Of a stretch of 44,208 nucleotides of DNA, positions 32,224-41,268 are shown piece after piece (the first letter of the stretch is position 1; the number at the start of each line of letters is the position of its first letter). Below the pieces are notes generated by a model that searched no databases, was not told the origin of the DNA, and saw only the letters and a list, made by a program, of their open reading frames with translations. This DNA is from Pseudorhizobium pelagicum (GTDB lineage Bacteria; Pseudomonadota; Alphaproteobacteria; Rhizobiales; Rhizobiaceae), in contig JOKI01000029.1 of NCBI GenBank assembly GCA_000722615.1, forward strand, positions 6,857 through 51,064. The letters are read 5' to 3'. A program made the translations under genes and the position numbers.

Positions 32224-33198
32224 CGCCAAGGACTTGTGAGCTGCGCAATGCAGCCCTTGGGCGCCGGATCTCTCGCAATCGTTTGTGTGACCACGCTGAA
32301 CAAGATGCATACAGAGATTGCCATTGCCGCTTTGGAAGCGGGCAAGCATGTCCGCTGCGAAAAGCCGATGGCCCTGACGTTGGACGAGGCGAGACAACTG
32401 CAGGCTGCGGCAAGGAGGTCCGGCTGTCGGACCATCGTTGGCTATAACGATCTTGCTAATCCCATCTATCAGCATGCCAAGAAGCTGGTTCATGAGGGCG
32501 CGATCGGCCGGCCTGTCCACTTTCGCGGCTTTGTTCATGAAGATTATCAGGCGGACCCGGAGACAGCCTGGACCTGGCGCGCGATCCGGGCAGATGCCGG
32601 ACTTGGCGCCTTGGGTGACCTCGGATGCCACCTCGTCTCGCTGATGCAGGGGCTGATGGGGCCGGTTGCGACAGTTGTTGCCGACACCGACACGGTTCAC
32701 AAGACACGCGCCGTCGAAGGATCAGCCGAACGCAGGCCGGTGGAGAACGAGGACATCGCCAGTGCCTTGATCCGCTTCGAAAGCGGCAGGACCGGTCTGT
32801 TTTCCACGTCGCGCTCGGCCTGGGGCAGGAAAAGTCGTATCGGCTGGGAGGTTCATGGCACGGCCGGCATGATCTGCTTTGAGCAGGAGCGGATGAACGA
32901 GCTGCAGATCTACCAGAACACCGCAGACAAGGCGATGGACGGCTTTCGCACGATCCTCGCAGGTCCCGCGCATCCACCCTATGGCAGTTTCTGCCCGGCT
33001 CCCGGCCACCAACTGGGCTTCAATGACCTCAAAACGATCGAGGCTTGGAACTTCCTGAAAGCCATCGCCGGTGGCGGCCACGCCTAGGCGGACTTTGAGG
33101 CGGCGCTGGAGTTCGAAAAGGTCATCCATGCGATCGACCGATCAGCCGCATTGAAGAGGCAGGTCTTGGTCGCCGAAGTGCCTGCCGAGTTTATCTAA
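32224..33198 (+). pseudogene. Gfo/Idh/MocA-type oxidoreductase, N-terminus lost and an internal stop
   Basis: From about 32265 the frame reads VCVTTLNKMHTEIAIAALEA, GKHVRCEKPMALTLDEARQL (the E-K-P motif of the family, with the NAD-domain end), AGLGALGDLGCHLVSLMQGL (conserved D-x-G-x-H), and APGHQLGFNDLKTIEAWNFL. The first 60-70 residues including the G-x-G-x-x-G dinucleotide loop are missing. A TAG at 33085 interrupts the frame, after which the natural end continues (ADFEAALEFEKVIHAIDRSA to the stop at 33196-33198). Gene dead; the original was probably a sugar/polyol dehydrogenase. Confidence 0.78.
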
Positions 33199-33370
33199 CG
33201 ATGGTTCGGTATTGTGTCCTGCATCGAAGCGGTTGACAACTTCGAGTACCGCCCGCATCCCGAACAGATCAACCATTGAGACAATACTGCGGTGCTCTGA
33301 TGGAGCGGCCGTGGAACGGCTGTCGAGCACTGCGCGCAGCCCTGGAGTTTATGTCCTCCTTCGGGGACGT

Positions 33371-33410
33371 AAAAACCCCGCAGCATTCCCGACAAGTCAG
33401 CAGGCTGCGG
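33371..33410 (-). terminator. Rho-independent terminator of the amino-acid ABC operon
   Basis: Read on the minus strand: CCGCAGC (33410-33404), a 19-base loop, GCTGCGG (33384-33378), then GG and TTTTT (33375-33371). It lies about 32 bases past the stop of the ATPase gene, exactly where the operon should end. The loop is longer than usual. Confidence 0.55.
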
Positions 33411-33441
33411 AGAGAAGCGTGAACCGCGTGTAGGCCCGTTG

Positions 33442-34188
33442 TCAGTGCATGATGTTTGCCAGGAAGCGCTTGGTGCTCTCCTGCGCGGGAGCATCGAAGA
33501 ATGCCGCAGGTGTATTGACCTCTTTGACCTGGCCGTCTTCCATGAAGACGACGCGGTCCGCGACCCGGCGAGCAAACCCCATTTCATGGGTGACGACAAT
33601 CATGGTCATTCCCTCTTCAGCGAGTGTGACCATCGTGTCGAGGACCTCTTTCACCATCTCCGGATCGAGCGCCGAGGTGGGCTCGTCAAACAACATGATC
33701 TTCGGTGTCATGCAGAGCGCCCTGGCGATTGCCACGCGTTGCTGCTGCCCTCCGGACAATTGACCCGGGTATTTGTCTGCCTGTTCGGGGATGCGCACCT
33801 TTTCAAGGAAATGCCGGGCCATGTCCTCAGCCTCCCGTCGCCGTCTGCCGCGCGACAGGATCTGGGGCAGGGCGCAGTTCTCCTTGACCGTCAGGTGCGG
33901 GAAGAGATTGAAGTGCTGAAACACCATGCCGACCTCGCGCCGGATCGCATCAAGGTTCTTGACGCTGTCGCCGAGCATGATGCCGTTGACGCAGATACTG
34001 CCTCGCTGGTGCTCTTCCAGCCGGTTGATGCAGCGGATCAGGGTCGACTTGCCGGAGCCTGAGGGGCCGCAGACAACGATCCGCTCTCCTGCCGCGACCC
34101 GCAGGTCGATCGTCTTCAGCACATGGAAGCTGCCGTACCATTTGTCGAGGGCGCTCACTTCAATGGCGTTGAGTTGATGTGCGGTCAT
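33442..34188 (-). CDS. aapP: Polar amino acid ABC transporter ATPase (AapP/GlnQ type)
   Basis: A 248-aa ATPase: Walker A CGPSGSGKST, Q-loop MVFQHFNLFPHLTV, signature LSGGQQQRVAIARAL, Walker B IMLFDEPTSALDPEM, H-loop IVVTHEMGFARRVAD. The GlnQ/AapP/HisP branch is recognised by DKWYGSFHVLKTIDL. The ATG at 34188 overlaps the stop of the AapM-type gene by 4 bases. A much longer frame to 35310 is an artefact of overlapping open frames. It is the last gene of the operon and is followed by a terminator. Confidence 0.93.
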   Translation of the reverse strand: MTAHQLNAIEVSALDKWYGSFHVLKTIDLRVAAGERIVVCGPSGSGKSTLIRCINRLEEHQRGSICVNGIMLGDSVKNLDAIRREVGMVFQHFNLFPHLTVKENCALPQILSRGRRRREAEDMARHFLEKVRIPEQADKYPGQLSGGQQQRVAIARALCMTPKIMLFDEPTSALDPEMVKEVLDTMVTLAEEGMTMIVVTHEMGFARRVADRVVFMEDGQVKEVNTPAAFFDAPAQESTKRFLANIMH

Positions 34189-35282
34189 CGGTAGCTCCGG
34201 GATTGCACGCGGGTTTCGAGCCAGCGGCTGTAGTTCGAAATGCCAAAGCAGATCAGGAAGTAGATCAATGCGACGAAGACGTAGCTCTCGACAAAGGGCG
34301 CAGGCCACACCGGGTCTGTGGCTGCCACGCGGGCAGCGCTCAGCATGTCGAAGACGCCGACGATCAGGACAAGGCTGGTGTTCTTGACCATCACGATCGC
34401 CGTGTTGGTCAGCGGCGGAATGACCTTCTGGAGTGCCTGCGGGAGGACGAGGTGCCAGACGGCCTTCCATCCGGGTATGCCCAAAGCCTTGGCGGCTTCT
34501 ATCTGGCCCGCCGCGACGCCCTGCAGGCCGCCGCGGACCACCTCCGCAAGATAGGCGGCAGCAAACACTGTCAGCGCTGCCAGTGTTCGGCCGAGCTTGT
34601 CGATCGACCACCCCGCCGGCAGAAGCAGCGGCAACAGGATGGAGGCGACGAACAGCAGCCCCACCAGCGGCAGGCCGCGCACCATCTCGATCGTCATCAG
34701 GGACAGCATGCGCGGGATCGGCAGCGACGAGCGTCTTCCCAGTGCAAGGAAAACCGCGAAGGGGAAGCCGAGGCCGAGCGACAGCAAGGCGAGCAGCAGC
34801 GTCACCGGCAGTCCGCCCCAGCTCGAGGTCGGTACCGGCGTCATCCCGAGGACGCCGCCCCACATCAGGATGAGCATCATGGCGACGGAGACGACCCAGG
34901 CCACGATCAGTCTCTGGCCCCAGAGCTTCGGGGACAGGGAGGCGAGGATCATCGCCAGGATAAGCGCCATGACCAGAAGCGGGCGCCATTGCTCGTCCGG
35001 CGGGTAGACGCCGAAGATGATGAAGCGGAATTTCGCCGCGATGAAGGCCCAGCAGGCACCGCCGTCGCGGCAGGTGGACGGGTCGTTGGTGGCCCACACC
35101 GCGTCCAGGACAGCCCAGTTCAGAGCCGGGATCATCAGGATCAGCAGGAAACCGGTGGAGATTGTCAGGATTGACGCCACCAGGTCTCCGAAGAAGAGCT
35201 GCAGGATCGGCTTGCGCGGTGGCCTTGGCGGAGCGGACGGGGCGATGTGGGCAACTGTCGGGGCGGTGTCGATCACGGTCAT
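34185..35282 (-). CDS. aapM: Amino acid ABC transporter permease (AapM type)
   Basis: A 365-aa permease. Large periplasmic insert between the first two helices (ATNDPSTCRDGGACWAFIAA) is the AapM hallmark. The C-terminal HisMQ-type core is TIEMVRGLPLVGLLFVASIL, then the EAA loop EAAKALGIPGWKAVWHLVLP and QALQKVIPPLTN. The ATG at 35282 overlaps the aapQ stop by 4 bases and gives the right length. It pairs with AapQ as a heterodimer. Confidence 0.93.
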   Translation of the reverse strand: MTVIDTAPTVAHIAPSAPPRPPRKPILQLFFGDLVASILTISTGFLLILMIPALNWAVLDAVWATNDPSTCRDGGACWAFIAAKFRFIIFGVYPPDEQWRPLLVMALILAMILASLSPKLWGQRLIVAWVVSVAMMLILMWGGVLGMTPVPTSSWGGLPVTLLLALLSLGLGFPFAVFLALGRRSSLPIPRMLSLMTIEMVRGLPLVGLLFVASILLPLLLPAGWSIDKLGRTLAALTVFAAAYLAEVVRGGLQGVAAGQIEAAKALGIPGWKAVWHLVLPQALQKVIPPLTNTAIVMVKNTSLVLIVGVFDMLSAARVAATDPVWPAPFVESYVFVALIYFLICFGISNYSRWLETRVQSRSYR

Positions 35283-36430
35283 CGTGCCTCCACCAATGCC
35301 ACATGGGCATTGTACCAGTTCATGAACAGCGAGACGGCGATGCTGATGCTCAGGAAGATGCCGAGCAGCAGCGCCATACTCTCGATCGCTTGGCCGGTCT
35401 GGTTGATGACCGTGCCGACGACGAGGCCGAGTTCCGGATATCCGACGGCAAGCGCGAGCGTGGTGTTCTTGACGGTCGACAAGTACTGCGACGTCATCGG
35501 TGGAATGATGATCCGCAGTGCCTGTGGAATGATGATCTTGGTCAGCGTATGCCGTTCCGACAGCCCGATCGCGCGTCCGGCCTCCCATTGCCCGATGGCG
35601 ACCGCGTCGATGCCGCCGCGGATGATCTCTCCGATGAAGGCTGAGGTGTAGATCACCAGGCCGAGCATCAGCGCGGCGAATTCCGGCGACAGGCGGAGCC
35701 CGCCCGTAAAGTTGAAGCCACGAATCTCGGGAAAGCTGACCACGGCACCCGGCCGGAGAAGCAGCGCCGCGCCGAGGGCAACGGCGGCCGTCAGCCCCAA
35801 GAGCGCCAGGACGGGATGGCGCTCATGCCACCGGCCGGATCCGAACAGATGGTGGCGCAGGCGCCAGGCGCCCCAGGTCACGACGATGACGAGGCAAAGC
35901 ATAGCCCAGGCGAGGGCGTCCAGTTCCAGTGCGGGAATGTAGAAGCCTCTCAGCGACAGGAAGACGCCGGGCAGGGGATTGTAGGCCTCGCGCGGCGCAG
36001 GCAGCGCGGTGGTCGCCAGCGCGTACCAGAACAGCAAATGGACGATCAACGGCATGTTGCGCATGGTCGTGACGAACACGCCGGCGACGCCTGACGTGAG
36101 CGGGTGCTTCGAGCGCCGTGCCAGTCCGACGAGCAGTCCGAGCGCCGTGGATAAAAATATCGCGAGCACCGATATCGCCAGGGTGTTGCCGACGCCCGTG
36201 ACATAGGCCCAGAGAAAATTGTCAGAAGGATTGTAGGGCAGCACGCTTTCGGAGATCGGGAAATTGGCCGGGCGCCACAGGAAGTCGAAGCCCACCCTGA
36301 TCCCGCGGGCATCGAGGTTCGTAACGGTGTTGTTCACAAGCCAGAGGAGGAGGGCGGCAAAACCGCCCAGCAGAAGGATCTGCCCGCTCCAGCTCCTGAA
36401 CCGTCTGTTATCGAGAACAGCGGAAAACAT
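35279..36430 (-). CDS. aapQ: Amino acid ABC transporter permease (AapQ type)
   Basis: A 383-aa permease with an N-terminal segment typical of AapQ (NTVTNLDARGIRVGFDFLWR, PANFPISESVLPYNPSDNFL), then TTMRNMPLIVHLLFWYALAT and the EAA loop EAGRAIGLSERHTLTKIIIP with QALRIIIPPMTSQYLSTVKN. About eight hydrophobic helices can be seen. It follows aapJ by 15 bases in the same direction and overlaps aapM. Confidence 0.93.
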   Translation of the reverse strand: MFSAVLDNRRFRSWSGQILLLGGFAALLLWLVNNTVTNLDARGIRVGFDFLWRPANFPISESVLPYNPSDNFLWAYVTGVGNTLAISVLAIFLSTALGLLVGLARRSKHPLTSGVAGVFVTTMRNMPLIVHLLFWYALATTALPAPREAYNPLPGVFLSLRGFYIPALELDALAWAMLCLVIVVTWGAWRLRHHLFGSGRWHERHPVLALLGLTAAVALGAALLLRPGAVVSFPEIRGFNFTGGLRLSPEFAALMLGLVIYTSAFIGEIIRGGIDAVAIGQWEAGRAIGLSERHTLTKIIIPQALRIIIPPMTSQYLSTVKNTTLALAVGYPELGLVVGTVINQTGQAIESMALLLGIFLSISIAVSLFMNWYNAHVALVEAR

Positions 36431-36445
36431 GATGGGCTCCAGGGG

Positions 36446-37462
36446 CTACTGGAAAGCCATCGGGAACATCAGTCCGCCATCGGAAAACAGCCTGTTGGGG
36501 CCGCGTTCGATCTTGAGCGCACTACCGGCACCCAGGTTGCGGTCGAATATTTCGCCGTAGTTGCCGAGCTGCTTGACGATATTGTAGGCGAACTCGTCAC
36601 CAAGTCCGAGCGCCTTGCCGTTGCCGGGTTCGACGCCGAGGAAGCGCTTCACCCGTGGGTCGTCCGAGGTCATCATCTCGTCGATGTTGGCCTGGGTGAT
36701 GCCGTAGAGTTCGGCATTGAGCAGCGCCTGGATCGACCAGTTGACGATGTCCATCCAGTTGTCGTCGCCGTGGCGTACCGCCGGCGTCAAGGCATCCATG
36801 TATTTCGTCGCCGGAAAGATGACGTAGTCGTCGGGGTTGTCGGACTGCGTGGCGCGAACGGACGCAAGGGCGGCCGCATCGGTGATGAGGGCGTCGCATC
36901 GGCCGGAGAAGAACGCCTGCCGGGTGGCGGCGACATTGTCGAATACGACCGGGTTCAGCTGGAGGTTGAGCTTGGTGGAAACGTCGTTGACGACGACCTC
37001 TGTGGTGGAACCTGTCTGTACGCAGACGGACGCCCCCGTCATCTCCTCCACCTTGGTCACGCCGGATGCCTTGCTGACCATGAAGCCCGTGAACTCGTAG
37101 TAGGTCGGGGTGGTGAAGTTGATGCCGTTCGCGTCACGCTGCAGCGTCCATGTGAGGGTCCGCGGCAGGATGTCGATCTCGCCGGTCTGCAGCGCGGGAA
37201 TGCGCTGCTGACCGCTCAAGGGGACAAACTCGACCTTGTCCTTGTCACCGAAGATGGCGACGGCAACGGCACGGCAGGTCTCGACATCGAGGCCGGTCCA
37301 ATAGCCCTTGTCGTCCGGCGAGCCAAAGCCGACGGTGCCCTGACTGGCGCCGCAGACGATGCGGCCTCTCTCCTTCACCTTGTCGAGCGTCGGGCCCGCA
37401 GTGGCAGCCGTGGCGGAGAGTGCGGTGGCGAGCGCCGCGATACCGAGTTTCCAGTTCATCAT
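36446..37462 (-). CDS. aapJ: Amino acid ABC transporter periplasmic binding protein (AapJ type)
   Basis: A 338-aa SBP_bac_3 protein. Signal peptide: MMNWKLGIAALATALSATAATA, cleaved before GPTLDKVKERG. Family parts: VCGASQGTVGFGSPDDKGYW, GLDVETCRAVAVAIFGDKDK, VEFVPLSGQQRIPALQTGEI, DILPRTLTWTLQRDANGINF and KRFLGVEPGNGKALGL. These are diagnostic of AapJ-like proteins with broad amino acid range. It lies 41 bases downstream of the PLP enzyme gene, on one transcript. This copy is therefore probably dedicated to the enzyme's substrate. Confidence 0.93.
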   Translation of the reverse strand: MMNWKLGIAALATALSATAATAGPTLDKVKERGRIVCGASQGTVGFGSPDDKGYWTGLDVETCRAVAVAIFGDKDKVEFVPLSGQQRIPALQTGEIDILPRTLTWTLQRDANGINFTTPTYYEFTGFMVSKASGVTKVEEMTGASVCVQTGSTTEVVVNDVSTKLNLQLNPVVFDNVAATRQAFFSGRCDALITDAAALASVRATQSDNPDDYVIFPATKYMDALTPAVRHGDDNWMDIVNWSIQALLNAELYGITQANIDEMMTSDDPRVKRFLGVEPGNGKALGLGDEFAYNIVKQLGNYGEIFDRNLGAGSALKIERGPNRLFSDGGLMFPMAFQ

Positions 37463-37503
37463 GTTCGTTGTTCCCTTTGTTATTGATTGGTTGGTGGTGT
37501 CGT

Positions 37504-38685
37504 TCAGGCCGTCTTCGCCACAGCAGGCGTTGTCGCGATGGCCGCCACGATCGGCTCGAGGTCCGCCCAGAGGTCGTTTTCGTCCTCAAGGCCGATGTTG
37601 ATCCTCAGAATCGTGCCTGAATGGGCGTCGGCGCCGGTCGCGCGGGTGATGGTCATCGGCGCAAGCAGGCTATGGGTTCCGCCCCAGGAGGCACCGATCG
37701 CAAAGGTCTGCGCCGCCGTCAAAAGGTCGGGAAGGGCTGCCTCGGCGTGAGGGGGAATGACGAGACTGAACACGCCGCTCGCACCGGTGAAATCGCGCTG
37801 GAAGAATGCATGTCCGGCGGCTCCGGGGAGGGCGGGATGCAGTACCAGTTCCGGCGCAACGCGGTGTGCAATTTTCCTGGCAAAGTCCAAGGCAACCCGC
37901 CCGGAATGGGCCAGGCGTACGCCCATGGTTTCCATACCGCGCAGTGCCAGCGCGCAGTCGTCCGGCGAAACCCCCATGCCGATCATCCGCATGGTGTCCT
38001 TCAACTGCTTGTGCAGCGCGATGTCCTTGACGGCGATCGATCCCATCAAGAGGTCGGAATGACCGCCGACGTATTTCGTCAGCGCCATCGTCGAGAAGTC
38101 CATGGCGTAGGCAAGCGGCTTGAAATAGAGGGGTGTCGCCCAGGTGTTGTCGCAGCCGGTCAGGACGCCGTGGGATTTCGCGGCCGCAACGATGGCGGGA
38201 ATGTCCTGGATCTCCATCGTCGTTGAACCGGGCGACTCCGTCCAGATCAGCTTGACGGTCTCGTCGATGAGGTTCGCGATGCCCGAGCCGATCATGGGGT
38301 CATAGATGCGGTAGGAGATGCCGCGGGGTTTAAGGTAGTTCTCGCAAAAGCCCGCCACCGGAGGATAGGCGCTGTCGGGAATGAGAACCGTGTCGCCGGG
38401 CATCAGCACCGACAGAAAGACGACGGTAATGGCGGCCTGGCCCGATGGCACCAGGACCGTGCGAAGGCCCTGTTCCAGAGCGGTGATCGACGCCTCGAGC
38501 GTCCGCGACGTCGGCGTGCCGTGGAGCCCATAGGTGTAGCCGTCGGGACCGCGCTTGGACCGGTTGGCATAGGCTTCCGCACTATCGAAGACGATGGTGG
38601 AGGCGCGATAGGTGGGGGTGGCGAGGCTGGCGAAGCCTTCATGGGAGACTTCAGGTCGTTTAACGCAGAGCGTCCGGTCGTGCAT
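37504..38685 (-). CDS. metC: Trans-sulfuration PLP enzyme (cystathionine beta-lyase type)
   Basis: A 393-aa Cys_Met_Meta_PP enzyme. Seen motifs: DGYTYGLHGTPTSRTLEASI (PLP-phosphate Tyr/Arg), VLVPSGQAAITVVFLSVLMP, CDNTWATPLYFKPLAYAMDF (PLP Asp) and STMALTKYVGGHSDLLMGSI with the Schiff-base lysine. Rhizobial MetC-like beta-lyases split cystathionine or other cysteine thioethers to pyruvate, ammonia and a thiol. The ATG at 38685 has GAGGA 6 bases upstream; the longer frame is rejected. It opens the transporter operon, which hints at catabolism of an imported sulfur amino acid rather than methionine synthesis. Confidence 0.85.
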   Translation of the reverse strand: MHDRTLCVKRPEVSHEGFASLATPTYRASTIVFDSAEAYANRSKRGPDGYTYGLHGTPTSRTLEASITALEQGLRTVLVPSGQAAITVVFLSVLMPGDTVLIPDSAYPPVAGFCENYLKPRGISYRIYDPMIGSGIANLIDETVKLIWTESPGSTTMEIQDIPAIVAAAKSHGVLTGCDNTWATPLYFKPLAYAMDFSTMALTKYVGGHSDLLMGSIAVKDIALHKQLKDTMRMIGMGVSPDDCALALRGMETMGVRLAHSGRVALDFARKIAHRVAPELVLHPALPGAAGHAFFQRDFTGASGVFSLVIPPHAEAALPDLLTAAQTFAIGASWGGTHSLLAPMTITRATGADAHSGTILRINIGLEDENDLWADLEPIVAAIATTPAVAKTA

Positions 38686-38789
38686 CGTATGTCCTCGTTC
38701 GATTTCGAAGGAAAACGTGCCATAGGGATGGTAGAAGGACAATTGACGAGAATGTCTAGGTCTATGCGTAAACCTTATGGGAGCGTCCA

Positions 38790-39692
38790 TTGAACTTCCG
38801 GCAGATCGAGGCCTTTCGGGCCGTCATCATCACAGGCACGGCCTCGAGAGCGGCGGAACTCATGGGCGTCACGCAGCCCGCCGTCAGTCGGCTCATCGGG
38901 GAACTCGAGGCGGCCGTCGGCTTTCCGCTCTTTGACCGTGTGAAGGGCAGGCTGGTTCCGACGCCCGAGGCTGACATCTTTTACCGCGACGTGGAAACGA
39001 GCTTTCGCGGTCTCGACAGGCTGCGTTCGTCGGCTGCGCGTATCCGCGACTTTGGCTCCGGTCATATTCGGGTCGCCAGTCTCGCCGCGACAGGCTCGAC
39101 CATCGTTCCGCGCGCCGTGCGCAGGTTCAGGGAAACGTTCCCGTCCGCCATTGTGACGCTGAGCATCATGAGTTCAGCTTCGGTCCGAAACCACGTCGTC
39201 GACGGGGAATTCGATCTCGGACTTGCCGCGGACGAGGTCGATCTCTCCGGTGTCGAGCACCAGGTGTTTGGAAGCTTTCCGGCGCTGTGCGCCATTCCGC
39301 CCGGACATCCGCTCGCGGCAAAGAAGGTGATCCGGCCAGAGGATCTCCACGGCGTTGACTACGTCGCCCTGTCGCCGGAAGACCGGGCGAGATTGCAACT
39401 GGATCGACTGTGTCTGGATGCGGGCGCCAGGCCGAACCTGGTCATCGAGACGCCGTTTGCCATCACCGCCTGCGCGCTGGCGCTGGAGGGGGTGGGCGTC
39501 GGGATCGTCAATCCGCTCGCGGTGGACGGTTTTGGCGAACGGGGCCTCATCCTGCGGCCGTTCGAGCCGGCCGTCTACTTCAAGAGCTATCTGCTGTTTC
39601 GGCCGGACATGCAGAAGGCAAGGCTTGTGAGGGCGTTCGTCTCGGCACTGATGGAGGTGCGCAATATCCGCCATCAGGTGCCGGTGAGGTAG
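38790..39692 (+). CDS. LysR-family regulator, divergent from the metC-aap operon
   Basis: A 300-aa regulator. HTH: NFRQIEAFRAVIITGTASRA, AELMGVTQPAVSRLIGELEA. Effector domain: GHIRVASLAATGSTIVPRAV, GEFDLGLAADEVDLSGVEHQ, and ITACALALEGVGVGIVNPLA. It resembles the OccR/NocR-like group that answers to amino acids. The start is a TTG at 38790. The 104-base gap to metC holds both promoters. The arrangement implies activation of the metC-aap operon by its amino acid substrate. Confidence 0.88.
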   Translation: MNFRQIEAFRAVIITGTASRAAELMGVTQPAVSRLIGELEAAVGFPLFDRVKGRLVPTPEADIFYRDVETSFRGLDRLRSSAARIRDFGSGHIRVASLAATGSTIVPRAVRRFRETFPSAIVTLSIMSSASVRNHVVDGEFDLGLAADEVDLSGVEHQVFGSFPALCAIPPGHPLAAKKVIRPEDLHGVDYVALSPEDRARLQLDRLCLDAGARPNLVIETPFAITACALALEGVGVGIVNPLAVDGFGERGLILRPFEPAVYFKSYLLFRPDMQKARLVRAFVSALMEVRNIRHQVPVR

Positions 39693-39699
39693 CTCGCCG

Positions 39700-39922
39700 T
39701 CCGGCCGTCGCATCGGCTTTGGTTCGAGGAACACGCGCCCTGCCTCCAGCAGCTTTTCCAGCGCCCGGTAGACCTAGAGCGTGCCTTGAGATCCTCGTCG
39801 CGCGAGCGGTCGAGGATGGTATAGGCACTGAGCGACTGGCCAGACGACCGCAGCTCGGACAGCACCAGGCTCTGGTCCGTCGGCAGCTTCAGGCTATCCG
39901 CACGGGCGACATGCTGCATCAT
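39700..39922 (-). pseudogene. Zur/Fur-family zinc regulator, truncated and frameshifted
   Basis: The minus frame from the ATG at 39922 reads LKLPTDQSLVLSELRSSGQS, then LSAYTILDRSRDEDLKA, a clear Zur N-terminal winged-helix. A shift then moves the frame to VYRALEKLLEAGRVFLEPKP, so the family's recognition helix survives in another frame with the TAG at 39773 between. The zinc-binding His/Cys half is gone. It lies 64 bases after aztD in the same direction, so the locus once had its own Zur. Confidence 0.7.
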
Positions 39923-39985
39923 CGTCTCCCGGCAGGCCGATCGCGGGTCCGGAGCCGCCGCAACGGTTCCGGAGCCGCGGTAATA

Positions 39986-41224
39986 TCAATGCGAGGCGCC
40001 GGAGCCGCCAACAGCCACGATCGAGAAGGGCTGTCCTTCGACGGCGATGGTGCGGACTTCAGCAAGGCTGTCGGCATCGAAGATCCGAACCAGCGAGTGC
40101 CGGGGATCGGTGATGGCGATATGACCATCGGCAACAGCCAGACGCGGGCGGGGGTCACGCCAGTGACCGTCCTTGCTGTAAGGCTCTGTCACGGTCGCCT
40201 TGCGACCAATCTCGCCCTTGATGATGTCGAGCACGTGCAGGTCGCCGTCCTCGGTCAGGATATAGGCGTTGCGCGGTGTCGCCGGGTCGAGCACAAAATC
40301 GACGCGGCGTGTCGGAAGCTCGACGAGCTTGAAATGTTCGTCGCTGTCCGGATCGATCAGGACGACCTTGTCCTCGCCGAAGTTGCCGAGGAAGAACTGC
40401 ATGGCCTTGCCGCCGAGCAGCGTCCCCGTGTATCCTTTCGGCAGGTCGGAGGGGTAGCTCAGCATCTCCAGCTTCGGTCCCTCGGTCCCGCCGGGTCGAG
40501 CGATCAGAACGCCTTCCTTGCAGCCGAAGGCGACGAGACGCGCCGAGGTGGCCTCACCGTGCAGGTCGGTGCAGGTCGCCATCTCCCCGACCTGCGCGCC
40601 GGTCTCGTCGATGACGCGCAGTCCGATGCGCGGCGGCAGTTCGTCCGGCTTCGTCACGATTTCGGTGTTGGGAACCGAGACCAGCACATGGCGGCCCATT
40701 GTGACCGCGACGCCGTGGTGCGGCTTTGTCGTGCCGATCGTCTTCACTTCGGCCTTGCCTTCGAGCAAAGTCGCTTCATCGATGATGTCGGCCTTGCCGC
40801 CGCGATCGTAGAAGAGGATGGCATGGTCGTCGTGCGGGACGACGTGGAACGGGCGCTTGCCTTCGAAGGTCACCGGCAACAGTTCGACGTCCGATACCTC
40901 GAGATCGCGATGTTCCCCGTGGTCGGAGAAGTTGATGCCGGTCTTGAGGATGTGGACGATGTCGTCGTCCGACTGCGTGGCGAACACGGTCTGGCCTGAG
41001 GCGCTGGCGGTCAAGGCCGCGGCGCCCTTGACGTCGTAGCGGCCGAGTTCTTCGCCGGTTTCGAAATCGATGGCGTGGACAACCGGATTGGTATGATCGG
41101 CGACAAACAGGCGCCATGCTTCGTTGCTCTCGTGATCGTCATCGGCAAAAGCGCCGGGTGCGGCGAAAACCAGGGCAACGGTGACTGCGGCGAGCAGGCG
41201 GTTGCGGATGAGAGACAACGTCAT
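39986..41224 (-). CDS. aztD: Periplasmic zinc metallochaperone (AztD type)
   Basis: A 412-aa protein with a Sec signal peptide (LIRNRLLAAVTVALVFAAPG-AFA) followed by an Asp/His-rich start DDDHESNEA. The body has beta-propeller repeats (WRLFVADHTNPVVHAIDFET, GRYDVKGAAALTASASGQTV, HRDLEVSDVELLPVTFEGKR, PFHVVPHDDHAILFYDRGGK). AztD hands zinc to the binding protein AztC of the AztABC importer in Paracoccus and relatives. The ATG at 41224 begins the signal peptide. It follows the COG0523 gene by 44 bases on the same strand. aztB and aztC are not in the window. Confidence 0.85.
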   Translation of the reverse strand: MTLSLIRNRLLAAVTVALVFAAPGAFADDDHESNEAWRLFVADHTNPVVHAIDFETGEELGRYDVKGAAALTASASGQTVFATQSDDDIVHILKTGINFSDHGEHRDLEVSDVELLPVTFEGKRPFHVVPHDDHAILFYDRGGKADIIDEATLLEGKAEVKTIGTTKPHHGVAVTMGRHVLVSVPNTEIVTKPDELPPRIGLRVIDETGAQVGEMATCTDLHGEATSARLVAFGCKEGVLIARPGGTEGPKLEMLSYPSDLPKGYTGTLLGGKAMQFFLGNFGEDKVVLIDPDSDEHFKLVELPTRRVDFVLDPATPRNAYILTEDGDLHVLDIIKGEIGRKATVTEPYSKDGHWRDPRPRLAVADGHIAITDPRHSLVRIFDADSLAEVRTIAVEGQPFSIVAVGGSGASH

Positions 41225-41268
41225 GGGGTAGCTTCCTTCATGTTGGAACTTGAGAACGGCGGGTGGCC

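Noticed and set aside
33142..33330. 62-aa minus-strand frame with a natural-looking core
   Set aside because: It overlaps the end of the Gfo/Idh/MocA pseudogene and I could not link it to a family; probably chance, or an unrelated gene scrap.
33442..35310. 622-aa minus-strand frame appearing to fuse a permease-length region to the ATPase
   Set aside because: The upstream two thirds is an out-of-frame shadow of aapM; the true ATPase starts at 34188 with a 4-base overlap with aapM.
39410..40999. 529-aa plus-strand open frame
   Set aside because: It lies antisense to aztD and overlaps the LysR end; composition is Asp/Arg/Val-rich with no family features. It is a shadow caused by high GC at third positions.
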